NCBI GenBank assembly: GCA_964438515.1
Contig: CAYTLK010000023.1
Coordinates: 1 to 49,418, forward strand
Source: RGIG3701 sp964438515
GTDB taxonomy: Bacteria > Planctomycetota > Planctomycetia > Pirellulales > Thermoguttaceae
Reading direction: 5' to 3'
Length of the DNA stretch: 49,418 bases
The translations under genes were made by a program, and so were the position numbers. The notes below the pieces were generated by a model. The model made no database searches and was not told the DNA's origin. It saw nothing but the letters and a program-made list of their open reading frames with translations. Positions within the stretch are counted from its first letter, which is position 1. Each line of letters begins with the position of its first letter. Of this stretch, positions 16,011 to 24,345 are shown piece by piece.

Positions 16011-18662
16011 ATGTATGAACGATTTACCGATCGCGCCCGCAAAGTACTGCAGCTTGCAAATCAGGAGGCGCAACGACTGAATCACGAGTATATCGGTACG
16101 GAACACATCCTGCTCGGACTCGTCAAAGAAGGGAGCGGAGTCGCTTCCAATGTACTGAAAAATTTGGACGTGGATCTGACGAAGATTCGCCGTGAGGTGG
16201 AAAAGCTCGTCAGTCAGGGGACCGACATGATCGCCATGGGAAAACTCCCCCAAACGCCGCGTGCTAAAAAAGTGATTGAATACGCGATGGAAGAGGCGCG
16301 AAACCTCGGACACACGTATGTGGGAACCGAACATTTGCTGCTGGGTCTGCTTCGGGAAGAAGAAGGCGTTGCGGCTCAGGTTCTGATGAATCTTGGGCTG
16401 CGGCTCGATGCGGTTCGTGAAGAAATTCTCGATCTCATCGGAAACGGTAAAGATTCTGCGGACGAAAATCCGTCCAGCGTCCCTCCGATGGGGGGTTCGG
16501 ACAGTTCGGACGCTCCGAAACCCGGTGCAAAATCCAAAACTCCGGCCCTCGACAGTTTCGGCCGCGATTTGACGGAATTGTGTCGGCAAAAAAAACTCGA
16601 CCCGGTGATTGGACGCGATAAAGAAATTGAACGCACCATTCAGATTCTGGGTCGTCGTACGAAAAACAATCCTGTTCTTCTGGGGGAAGCAGGCGTCGGA
16701 AAAACCGCAATTGTGGAAGGTCTCGCGCAGTATATCGTTTCGGGAAACGTTCCGGAATTGCTGTTCGAAAAACGGTTGGTGGTTCTGGACCTTGCGATGA
16801 TGGTTGCGGGTACAAAGTACCGAGGACAGTTCGAGGAACGCATTAAAGCGGTCATGAACGAGGTCCGTCGGGCGGGAAACGTCATTTTGTTCATCGACGA
16901 GCTGCACACGTTGGTGGGAGCAGGCGGTGCGGAAGGTGCGATTGACGCTGCGAACGTGCTGAAACCGGCGCTTTCCCGCGGAGAGATTCAGTGCATCGGC
17001 GCGACGACGCTCGACGAATACCGCAAGTACATCGAGAAGGACAATGCGTTGGAACGCCGTTTCCAGCAGGTGATTGTGGAACCGCCGAGCAAAGAAGTGA
17101 CCGTTCAGATTCTGAAGGGACTGCGCGACCGTTACGAGGAACATCATCATGTGAATTTCACGGATGAGGCGCTTGTGGCTGCCGTCGAACTGTCCGACCG
17201 CTACATCACGGGACGTTGTTTGCCGGACAAAGCAATCGACGTGATTGATGAGGCGGGGTCCAGCATTCATCTGAAATCAATGACGCGTCCGCCGGATTTG
17301 AAGGACATGGATGCGGAACTTGAACGACTGATTCAGGTCAAAGACGGGGCGGTCGCCTCGCAGAATTTCGAGTCGGCTGCGTCTCTGCGCGATCAAATCG
17401 ACAAATTGCGCAAGAAAAAAGAGACGATTACGGAAGAGTGGAAGACGAAAACGCGTACAAGTAAGGGACTCGTGAACGAAGACATCGTGGCGGAAGTCGT
17501 GGCGCGAATGACCGGAATCCCCGTGACGCGTGTTTCGACGGAAGACTCCGAACGTCTGATGAACATGGAGGCCGAACTTCACAAACGGGTTGTGAGTCAG
17601 GATGAGGCGGTCCGTAAAATCGCGGAAGCGGTGCGTCGAAGCCGTGCGGGACTCAAAGACCCGAAACGTCCGGTCGGATGCTTCCTTTTTGCGGGACCCA
17701 CGGGCGTCGGAAAGACGCTGCTTGCGAAAACGCTTGCGGAATTCATGTTCGGAAACGAAGACGCGCTCATTCAGATCGACATGAGCGAGTACATGGAGAA
17801 AATCAACGTCACGCGTCTGATCGGCGCCGCGCCGGGTTACGTTGGTTACGAAGAAGGGGGACAGCTCACGGAAAAAGTGCGTCGCCGTCCGTACTCTGTC
17901 GTACTTTTTGACGAAATCGAAAAGGCGCATTCCGACGTCTTCAACATGCTGCTTCAGGTGATGGAAGAAGGTCGTTTGACAGACAGTTTTGGCCGAAATG
18001 TTGATTTTCGTAATACGATTATCATCATGACGACCAATGCGGGCGCATCGGCGATCAAAAACGAATCGACGTTTGGTTTCACGACGGGTTCTTCGGATGC
18101 GTCGTACGAACAGATGAAGGTGCGCGTCAAAGAACAGATCGAAAAGGTTTTTCGTCCGGAATTCCTTGGACGTCTGGACGAGCTGATCGTCTTTCAGTAC
18201 CTCACGAAGAACGACTTTGAGGAAATTGTGGACTTTGAGGTCAGCAAGATCTGCAAGCGTCTTTTGGAGCGCGGTTACACGCTGCGTCTGTCGGAAGAAG
18301 CGCGTTCCCTCCTCATCAAACGCGGGAGCGACGAAGATTTTGGTGCGCGTCCGCTGCGTCGTGCGATCGAGAGCAACATCGAAAATCCGTTGGCGGAAAG
18401 CATTTTGCGTGGAAATTTCCGCGACCAGAATGTGATTACGATCGAAACCACGTCGAGTAACGGAAAGTCCGATTTCGACTTTATCGGAAGCTGTGAAGAA
18501 ACTCCAGCGGACGATGTGCCGACGCCGAGCGCCGAGGTCGCGAAGCCGGAAGCCGACTCGAAAGCTGCAGCAGACGTCCCGAAAGAGGAAAAACCGAAAG
18601 GGAGAGCCTCTCGGAAGAACTCCGCTTCGAACGATTCCGACAGCCCGGATGCTGAAAAATGA
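16011..18662 (+). CDS. clpC: ATP-dependent Clp protease ATPase ClpC
   Basis: 883 residues. The start is ATG 16011 (MYERFTDRARKV), with AGGAGA at 15997-16002; the frame is open 165 bp further up but that stretch lacks family similarity. Order: two Clp_N repeats (1-145), first AAA module with Walker A GEAGVGKT at 225-232, a UVR motif region in the linker (about residues 435-475), second AAA module with Walker A GPTGVGKT at 562-569 and Walker B VVLFDEIEKAH. An FGF tripeptide in the second module takes the place of the usual hydrophobic-GF ClpP-docking loop, so it should pair with ClpP. The last 60 residues are a charged, low-complexity Ala/Pro/Glu/Lys/Ser tail not seen in standard ClpC. It unfolds proteins for ClpP. 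Confidence 0.96.
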   Translation: MYERFTDRARKVLQLANQEAQRLNHEYIGTEHILLGLVKEGSGVASNVLKNLDVDLTKIRREVEKLVSQGTDMIAMGKLPQTPRAKKVIEYAMEEARNLGHTYVGTEHLLLGLLREEEGVAAQVLMNLGLRLDAVREEILDLIGNGKDSADENPSSVPPMGGSDSSDAPKPGAKSKTPALDSFGRDLTELCRQKKLDPVIGRDKEIERTIQILGRRTKNNPVLLGEAGVGKTAIVEGLAQYIVSGNVPELLFEKRLVVLDLAMMVAGTKYRGQFEERIKAVMNEVRRAGNVILFIDELHTLVGAGGAEGAIDAANVLKPALSRGEIQCIGATTLDEYRKYIEKDNALERRFQQVIVEPPSKEVTVQILKGLRDRYEEHHHVNFTDEALVAAVELSDRYITGRCLPDKAIDVIDEAGSSIHLKSMTRPPDLKDMDAELERLIQVKDGAVASQNFESAASLRDQIDKLRKKKETITEEWKTKTRTSKGLVNEDIVAEVVARMTGIPVTRVSTEDSERLMNMEAELHKRVVSQDEAVRKIAEAVRRSRAGLKDPKRPVGCFLFAGPTGVGKTLLAKTLAEFMFGNEDALIQIDMSEYMEKINVTRLIGAAPGYVGYEEGGQLTEKVRRRPYSVVLFDEIEKAHSDVFNMLLQVMEEGRLTDSFGRNVDFRNTIIIMTTNAGASAIKNESTFGFTTGSSDASYEQMKVRVKEQIEKVFRPEFLGRLDELIVFQYLTKNDFEEIVDFEVSKICKRLLERGYTLRLSEEARSLLIKRGSDEDFGARPLRRAIESNIENPLAESILRGNFRDQNVITIETTSSNGKSDFDFIGSCEETPADDVPTPSAEVAKPEADSKAAADVPKEEKPKGRASRKNSASNDSDSPDAEK

Positions 18663-18758
18663 TTTTAGTGGACGCATCAGCCTCATGCGGGGAGATTCCG
18701 GACGGGATTTTTACTGCGTGAGGTTGTGCTTTCCCGGATTCTGAAAAAGGTTTCAACC

Positions 18759-19421
18759 ATGCTCAATTCCCTTACGATTTATTTGGCGTTTACTCCGCTG
18801 GCGCTTTATTTTCTGCTGGCGGGGCTGATGAACATGACGGGACGTCCCTTTCTTGTGACGGGACTGAGGGACATGATTGTACTTTTTGTTGGAATCTTCG
18901 GGATGGTTGCGGTCGGTCCCATGCAGCTTTTTTTCCCTGTAAATGCGTCTTGGAGCTACGGAATCGGTGTGTGGCTCTTCCTGATTTCGATTTACGTACT
19001 GCTTTGTACGCTCTTTTTGGTCTTACAGCGTCCCTCCCTCAATCTCTATAACATTTCACTTGCAGAATTTCGTCCGGTATTCTTCGACATGGTGGTGGAA
19101 CTCGACCCTGCTTCCCGCTGGGCGGGCGACTCGGTTTTTCTTCCCACCCTGGGAATTCAGCTTTTTATGGAGTCGAATCCTCTGCTGCGTTCCGTTTCGC
19201 TTGTTTCTGCCGGTCCCAATCAGAATTATGAAGGTTGGACGAAGCTGCAAAATCATCTGATGCAGAACTTAAAGAGTCAGAACGGTACTTTGTCGCAAAA
19301 ATATACCGTTGGAATCCTCTTTTTTCTGACGGGGCTGCTGATGCTCGTCGCGCTGCATCTTTTCATCTGGTTTGATTCCGCCTCCTTCCTGCGGGCCATT
19401 CCGGATTTTTTGCGCCTTTAA
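18759..19421 (+). CDS. membrane protein of unknown function
   Basis: 220 residues from ATG 18759, eight bases after AAAAAGG; an upstream in-frame GTG (18726) is less likely. Three hydrophobic N-terminal segments (about residues 5-27, 38-60 and 70-95), a soluble middle domain (about 100-185) with RPVFFDMVVELDPASRW and GDSVFLPTLGIQLFMES, and a C-terminal membrane segment (about 188-210). No catalytic motif is seen. It lies 43 bp before the Nramp-like gene on the same strand, so co-transcription is likely. Confidence 0.75.
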   Translation: MLNSLTIYLAFTPLALYFLLAGLMNMTGRPFLVTGLRDMIVLFVGIFGMVAVGPMQLFFPVNASWSYGIGVWLFLISIYVLLCTLFLVLQRPSLNLYNISLAEFRPVFFDMVVELDPASRWAGDSVFLPTLGIQLFMESNPLLRSVSLVSAGPNQNYEGWTKLQNHLMQNLKSQNGTLSQKYTVGILFFLTGLLMLVALHLFIWFDSASFLRAIPDFLRL

Positions 19422-19464
19422 TCCTTTTTCCCAATACAAACCCTCCCTCCCCACCTATATTTCC

Positions 19465-20745
19465 ATGAAGAATATTTTTCAAAATTTGATTCGGCTTTTT
19501 CTTTTGTTCGGACCTGGTATTTTTTGCGTCGGTTACACTATCGGAACGGGTTCCGTCACGACGATGATTAAAACAGGGTCGCAATTTGGAATGAGTCTTT
19601 TGTGGGTCGTCGTCGCGAGCTGTTTTTTTTGCGGCGTCCTCATGGAGGCTTACGGACGCTTCGCGCTCGTCACCGGAGAAACATCAATTCATGCGTTCCG
19701 TCGTTTTTTTGGCGCGCCGATTGCGCTCCTTGTCGCCTTCATGGTGATTCTCGGCCAGTGGTTCTGCCTGTCGGGACTCGTGGGGCTTTCGTCCGAAGCC
19801 ATTTACCAGCTCCTCGCGCTCGGCTTTCCGTCTGTCGCGTCTGTAAGTAAATACTGGTTCGTCCTCGGAACGGCCGCCTGCGTGATGATGATTGTGTATG
19901 TTTTTCTGTGGGTCGGGAATTACGCACGTTTTGAGTCGCTTCTCGTGCTTCTCGTGACGCTTTTGGGACTTTCGTTTATTGTTTCGAATATCTACGTTCA
20001 TCCGCAGCTCCAACAGTTTGCAGAAGGATTCGTTCCGCAAAAAACGACGTTTATGGAAAACGGACAGTTTTCGATGAATACGGCGCTTTTGGTTGCATCG
20101 CTCGTCGGGACGACGCTTGCGGCTCCGACGTTTGTCGTTCGACCGCTTTTGCTTCGCGGAAAAGGATGGACGGAAAAGGAACTGAAGCTGCAAACGCGGG
20201 ACGTGATGGTTTCGACGTTCATCATGTTCGTTGTGAATGCGGCCATTATGTGCTGCGCCTGCGGTGCAATTTTCAATCGCGGCGGCGCGCCGATTCAGAA
20301 CGTGATGGATATGGTGGCGACGCTTACGCCGATTGCGGGGTCTGGAGCCGTCCTTTTGTTCCTTGTGGGGCTGATTTGTGCGGGACTTTCGTCGATTTTT
20401 CCGATTGTGATGGTTGCGCCGCTCCTTCTCGCCGACTTTCGGAAGGGGGAGCTTCAGATTCAGACGCCGACTTTTCGAGGAATTGCCGCTTTTGTTTGTT
20501 GTTTGGGGCTGATGGTTCCTCTTTTGGGGGCGAATCCTGTGGCGGCTCAAATCATGACGCAGATTGCGCAGGTGTTTGTGCTTCCGCTTGTGATTCTGCT
20601 CGTGATGATTCTTGTGAATCGTCGTTCCTTGATGGGAATTTATCGTGCGGGAATCATTTTAAATCTTGGGATGCTTGCGTCTCTGATTTTTTCGCTTGTG
20701 ATTTCCGCGACGGCCGCCAGAGGATTGTATGAAATGTTGATGTAA
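19465..20745 (+). CDS. Nramp (SLC11)-like transporter lacking canonical metal ligands
   Basis: 426 residues, about eleven membrane helices. The start is ATG 19465; upstream in-frame codons belong to the end of the previous gene region. The Nramp fold is indicated by the helix-1 opening LFGPGIFCVGY and by the helix-6 opening LVGTTL. In Mn/Fe transporters helix 1 carries DPGN and helix 6 MPH. Here the corresponding positions read GTGS (G27-S30) and AAP (A219-P221), so the Asp, Asn and Met that bind transition metals are all missing. It therefore probably moves something else (Mg, another cation, or an uncharged solute), or uses other ligands. The Nramp assignment rests on helix-1 and helix-6 context and topology. 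Confidence 0.75.
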   Translation: MKNIFQNLIRLFLLFGPGIFCVGYTIGTGSVTTMIKTGSQFGMSLLWVVVASCFFCGVLMEAYGRFALVTGETSIHAFRRFFGAPIALLVAFMVILGQWFCLSGLVGLSSEAIYQLLALGFPSVASVSKYWFVLGTAACVMMIVYVFLWVGNYARFESLLVLLVTLLGLSFIVSNIYVHPQLQQFAEGFVPQKTTFMENGQFSMNTALLVASLVGTTLAAPTFVVRPLLLRGKGWTEKELKLQTRDVMVSTFIMFVVNAAIMCCACGAIFNRGGAPIQNVMDMVATLTPIAGSGAVLLFLVGLICAGLSSIFPIVMVAPLLLADFRKGELQIQTPTFRGIAAFVCCLGLMVPLLGANPVAAQIMTQIAQVFVLPLVILLVMILVNRRSLMGIYRAGIILNLGMLASLIFSLVISATAARGLYEMLM

Positions 20746-20855
20746 AAAAAGGAACGAATTCCATTTGAGAATTCGGTACACAAAACACTTACGGCCCGAT
20801 AATGGGCATTTTCCCACCTTTATTCATTCCCGAAAATTCGGGGAAGGAGAAAATT

Positions 20856-21611
20856 ATGAAAAAGCTGTTTACTTCTTTTGTGACCCTTTTTGTGCTTGCT
20901 TGCGCAGTGCTGACCGTCCAGATGGTTCCGGTTCAGGCGCAAAACGCGGACAAAAATGTTGCGGTTGAGTCGGTTTCCCGCATGGGTGAAAAGTGGTGTG
21001 CGAGCCGTCACGAGCAGAAACTGGCGCAGGTCGCGAAAGGCGGCATTGACCTCGTCTTTTTGGGCGATTCCATCACGCATAATTGGGAAACTGCCGGAAA
21101 AGACGTGTGGGCAAAGTATTACGGAAATCGGAAAGCGATCAATCTCGGTTACGGTGCGGACCGTACGGAACACGTCATTTGGCGCATTACGAACGGCGAA
21201 CTCGACGGAATTCAGCCGAAACTCATCATTTTGATGATCGGAACGAACAATGTCGGCCATCATTCCTCCACTCCGGCTCAGACGGTCGAAGGCGTGAAAA
21301 AGATTCTCGACATTTTGGCCGAAAAGGCGCCGACGGCGAAAGTCCTTTTGCTGGCGGTTTTCCCGCGAAGTGCGAATCCGACCGACGAAATGCGCGTCAA
21401 AGTGAATGAAATCAACGCAGGTCTTCCGGCTTTGGCGGACAACGAACGCGTGTTTTATCTCGATTTTGGGAGTAAATTCCTTGCGGAAGACGGAACGCTT
21501 CCCGTCGAAATGATGCGCGATCGGCTTCATCCCGGTCCGGCTGGGTACGAAATTTGGGCGCAGGCGGTCGAACCGTACGTGAAAAAATACGTCGACGGTT
21601 GCGCGCAGTGA
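20856..21611 (+). CDS. exported SGNH/GDSL-family esterase
   Basis: 251 residues. The start is ATG 20856 after a strong GGGAAGGAG site; MKKLFTSFVTLF... is a signal peptide cleaved near VQAQ. All SGNH blocks are present: block I FLGDSI with nucleophile Ser72, block II glycine in NLGYGAD, block III GTNN, block V D222-x-x-H225 in RDRLHPGPAGY. This pattern matches PAF-acetylhydrolase-like and carbohydrate-esterase-type members, which remove acetyl groups from sugars or lipids outside the cytoplasm. The substrate is not readable. A REP-like hairpin follows its stop. Confidence 0.9.
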   Translation: MKKLFTSFVTLFVLACAVLTVQMVPVQAQNADKNVAVESVSRMGEKWCASRHEQKLAQVAKGGIDLVFLGDSITHNWETAGKDVWAKYYGNRKAINLGYGADRTEHVIWRITNGELDGIQPKLIILMIGTNNVGHHSSTPAQTVEGVKKILDILAEKAPTAKVLLLAVFPRSANPTDEMRVKVNEINAGLPALADNERVFYLDFGSKFLAEDGTLPVEMMRDRLHPGPAGYEIWAQAVEPYVKKYVDGCAQ

Positions 21612-21625
21612 AAAAACCTGGGACC

Positions 21626-21642
21626 GCGGGCGTCTCGCCCGC
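21626..21642. repeat. Element C, single REP hairpin (C2)
   Basis: GCGGGCG, loop TCT, CGCCCGC: the same palindrome as half of C1/C4, here alone after the SGNH-esterase stop, where it may also stabilise or end the transcript. Confidence 0.7.
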
Positions 21643-21719
21643 ACAACCTCATTTTTGTATTTGTACATAAAACATAAACCTTTTTTTAGACATTTGACCT
21701 TTTCAGGAAATCGATTATT

Positions 21720-22754
21720 ATGAAAATAGGACTTGCAGGATATCAGGGTTCAGGCAAAAGCTCTCTCTTTCAGTGGCTCACGGGTGTGGATGCGGATCCG
21801 TCCAAATCGCACCTCGGACAGAGCGCGATGGCCTCCATCCCGGACGCGCGGCTTGATGAACTTGCGAAAATCTACAATCCCAAAAAATTGACGCACGCGC
21901 AGATTGAAGTCACCGACACACCCGGTTTGAGTCGGGAATCGGAGGGAAATGCTGCGAAGCTTGCGCTCATTCATGAAGTGGATTCCCTCGTTTTGGTCGT
22001 GGCGGGTTACGGCGGCGCGGACCCGAAAACGGAATATCAAAAGTTTTACGAAGATTTGCTTTTGGCCGACATGGATCTCGTGCAGCGGCGTCTCGAACGT
22101 GTGAAAGAGTCGCACCGCCGTCCGCTTCCCAAGGAAGAAAAGGAAAAAGTGCAATTCGAACTCGACACGCTTGAAAAAATCAATGCGGGTTTGGAGGCGG
22201 GAAAGCCTGTGGCGGCAGAGAGTCTCGATGTGGATGAGCGCCGCGTCCTTGCGTCCTTCCGGCTTTTCACGCATAAATCCTGCATGGTGCTTGTAAATAC
22301 GGCAGACGACGAGCAGGATTATGACCGTTTTAACGGAATGCTGGGCGACAAAATCCGAGTGATGGCCGCCCCGGTTTCGCTCATGCACGAACTTTCTACC
22401 ATGTCGGAAGAAGACGGAAAGGCGCTCATTGAGGAAATGGAGCTGAAAACCGTCGATCGAGACGAAATCATCACGACGATGATGGACGTTTCCGGTCAAA
22501 TGGTCTTTTTCACGGCCGGCGAAGATGAAGTTCGAACCTGGATTTTGCGCAAAGGCGCCACGGCGCTCGACGCGGCCGGCTCGATTCACACCGATCTTGC
22601 TCGCGGTTTTATTCGTGCAGAAATCATGTCGGTCTCCGATATCATTCGTCTCGGAACGGAAAATGCGGTGAAAGCGGCGGGGCTGGCGCACAGTGAAATG
22701 AAAAACTATCTCATTCAGGACGGAGACTGTCTCCATATTAAGTTTAGTGTTTGA
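21720..22754 (+). CDS. divergent YchF/OLA1-family P-loop NTPase with TGS domain
   Basis: 344 residues, slightly shorter than YchF (about 363). P-loop GYQGSGKSS at residues 7-15 replaces the usual GLPNVGKST; switch region DTPG is at 66-69, not DIAG. The specificity region reads LVNTADD. A helical hairpin (about 118-165) follows, as in YchF. The C-terminal TGS/DUF933 domain is well kept: FFTAGEDEVRTWILRKGATA, SIHTDLARGFIRAE and IQDGDCLHIKFSV. YchF proteins hydrolyse ATP and bind ribosomes; this member has lost several G-domain signatures and is probably a paralogue. Ribosome site AGGA lies about 13 bases before ATG 21720. Confidence 0.85.
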   Translation: MKIGLAGYQGSGKSSLFQWLTGVDADPSKSHLGQSAMASIPDARLDELAKIYNPKKLTHAQIEVTDTPGLSRESEGNAAKLALIHEVDSLVLVVAGYGGADPKTEYQKFYEDLLLADMDLVQRRLERVKESHRRPLPKEEKEKVQFELDTLEKINAGLEAGKPVAAESLDVDERRVLASFRLFTHKSCMVLVNTADDEQDYDRFNGMLGDKIRVMAAPVSLMHELSTMSEEDGKALIEEMELKTVDRDEIITTMMDVSGQMVFFTAGEDEVRTWILRKGATALDAAGSIHTDLARGFIRAEIMSVSDIIRLGTENAVKAAGLAHSEMKNYLIQDGDCLHIKFSV

Positions 22755-22794
22755 TAAACATTGATTGTTGTTTGAATAAACAAGGAGAAAACAA

Positions 22795-24159
22795 ATGCTG
22801 AAAATATCTCGCCGTGAAATGTTGAAGACGTCGTTTCTTGCGGGAGCGGCTGTGACGATTGTGCCGCGCACTGTCCTTGGAGGCGAAGCGGGGACGGCTC
22901 CCAACGACAAAGTGACTTTGGCCGGCATCGGAATCGGCGGGATTGGTTTTCCGCAGTTGAAAGCCGCTCGCGATGCGGGTTTTCAGATTGTTGCGTTGTG
23001 CGACGTGGACGATCAGCACGCGAAAAAGTCGTACAACGAACATCCGGACGCGCGGCGCTACCGTGATTTTCGGGAACTTCTGGCGACAGAGGCGGACAAA
23101 ATCGACGCCGTGTATTGCGGCACGCCGGATCATACGCACGCGATTATCACGCTGGCGGCGCTGCGTGCGAAAAAGCACGTTTGCTGTGTGAAACCGCTGA
23201 CGCGCACGATCGAGGAAGGTCAAGCGGTTCTGAAAGCGGCGCGCGATGCAGGGACCGCCACTCAAGTGACGATGCAGCCGCACACGAGCGAGCAGGCGTG
23301 TCGAACGATGGAACGGATTTATGCGGGCGCGATTGGTGAGATTCGTGAGATACACGCATGGTCGGGACGTCCCGTTTGGCCGCAGGGAATGATCGATTAT
23401 CCGAAATGGGAGGATCCGATTCCGGAAGGTTTCGACTGGGATTTGTGGCTGGGTCCCGCCGAGAAGCGTCCCTTTGCGAATCAGTGGCCGGAAGACTCTC
23501 CGTACCCCGGAATGGCCTGCGCCTGCTGGGGGGGACGCGGGGTGTATCATCCCTTCAACTTCCGCGGCTGGACCGCTTTCGGAACCGGTTCACTCGGCGA
23601 CATGGGCTGTCATCGGGCAAATTTGCCGTACAAGATGTTTGATTTGAAGTATCCGACGCGCATTACGGCTTCGAATACACGTGCGTATTCGGTTTCGTAT
23701 CCGATTGGATGTATGGTGACGTACGATTTTCCTGCGAGCGAGCGTTTTCCCGAACTGCGTTTCGTGTGGTACGACGGCGGTTTGAAGCCGTCGGTTCCGA
23801 AATGTATGGGGTCGGAGATGTTCCCGGCTGAGGGCGTGCTTTACGTTGGAACGGAAGGAATGATGTTCGACGACCGCATTTTGGACGCAGAGCGGGCGGC
23901 AAAGTTTGCGGAGGTTCCGAAGACGATTGAGCGTCGCGGCGGCGTGATGCCGGAGTGGTACGAAGCGTGTCGCGGCGGTCAGGCGGCCAGCGCGAATTTC
24001 GAGTACTCGATTCCTGTTACAAATTTCGTACTTCTTGGGAATCTGGCGGTTCAGACGGGCAAAGCGGTGGAATTGGATCCTTCGACGATGAAGATTGTGA
24101 ACAATCCGGAGGCTTCCGCATTAATTTCTCAGCCGTATCACAACGGTTGGACGCTGTAA
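22795..24159 (+). CDS. Tat-exported Gfo/Idh/MocA-family oxidoreductase
   Basis: 454 residues, strong AAGGAGA site before ATG 22795. The N-terminus SRREMLKTSFLAGAA is a twin-arginine signal. The Rossmann domain (about 35-165) has GIGIGGIG for NAD(P), then ALCDVDD and YCGTPDHTHA; the common EKP motif is VKP here, as in many planctomycete relatives. The C-terminal domain includes WDLWLGPAEKRPF and the GSLGDMGCH motif, where the histidine is a likely catalytic or metal-proximal residue. Family members oxidise or reduce sugars and inositols with a tightly bound nicotinamide. Planctomycetes have dozens of exported copies; the substrate is unknown. Confidence 0.92.
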   Translation: MLKISRREMLKTSFLAGAAVTIVPRTVLGGEAGTAPNDKVTLAGIGIGGIGFPQLKAARDAGFQIVALCDVDDQHAKKSYNEHPDARRYRDFRELLATEADKIDAVYCGTPDHTHAIITLAALRAKKHVCCVKPLTRTIEEGQAVLKAARDAGTATQVTMQPHTSEQACRTMERIYAGAIGEIREIHAWSGRPVWPQGMIDYPKWEDPIPEGFDWDLWLGPAEKRPFANQWPEDSPYPGMACACWGGRGVYHPFNFRGWTAFGTGSLGDMGCHRANLPYKMFDLKYPTRITASNTRAYSVSYPIGCMVTYDFPASERFPELRFVWYDGGLKPSVPKCMGSEMFPAEGVLYVGTEGMMFDDRILDAERAAKFAEVPKTIERRGGVMPEWYEACRGGQAASANFEYSIPVTNFVLLGNLAVQTGKAVELDPSTMKIVNNPEASALISQPYHNGWTL

Positions 24160-24345
24160 AATATATACGCACGTTAATCAAACTGTCGGGGGGGTTTTAC
24201 ACTCCCGGCTCGCAATCAATGAACGTACCTCCGAACGGGCGCGAAAATTTACGCACATTCAGCTCGCGACCGCTTGATTTTCCCGCGCCCAACGAGGCGC
24301 GTCACTCGCGCGGCAGCGCTATCGCCCAACGCGGCTCGCGACCGA

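Noticed and set aside
18659..18721. 20-codon frame overlapping the clpC stop (ATGA)
   Set aside because: It is short, has no motif and no ribosome site of its own; chance is likely.
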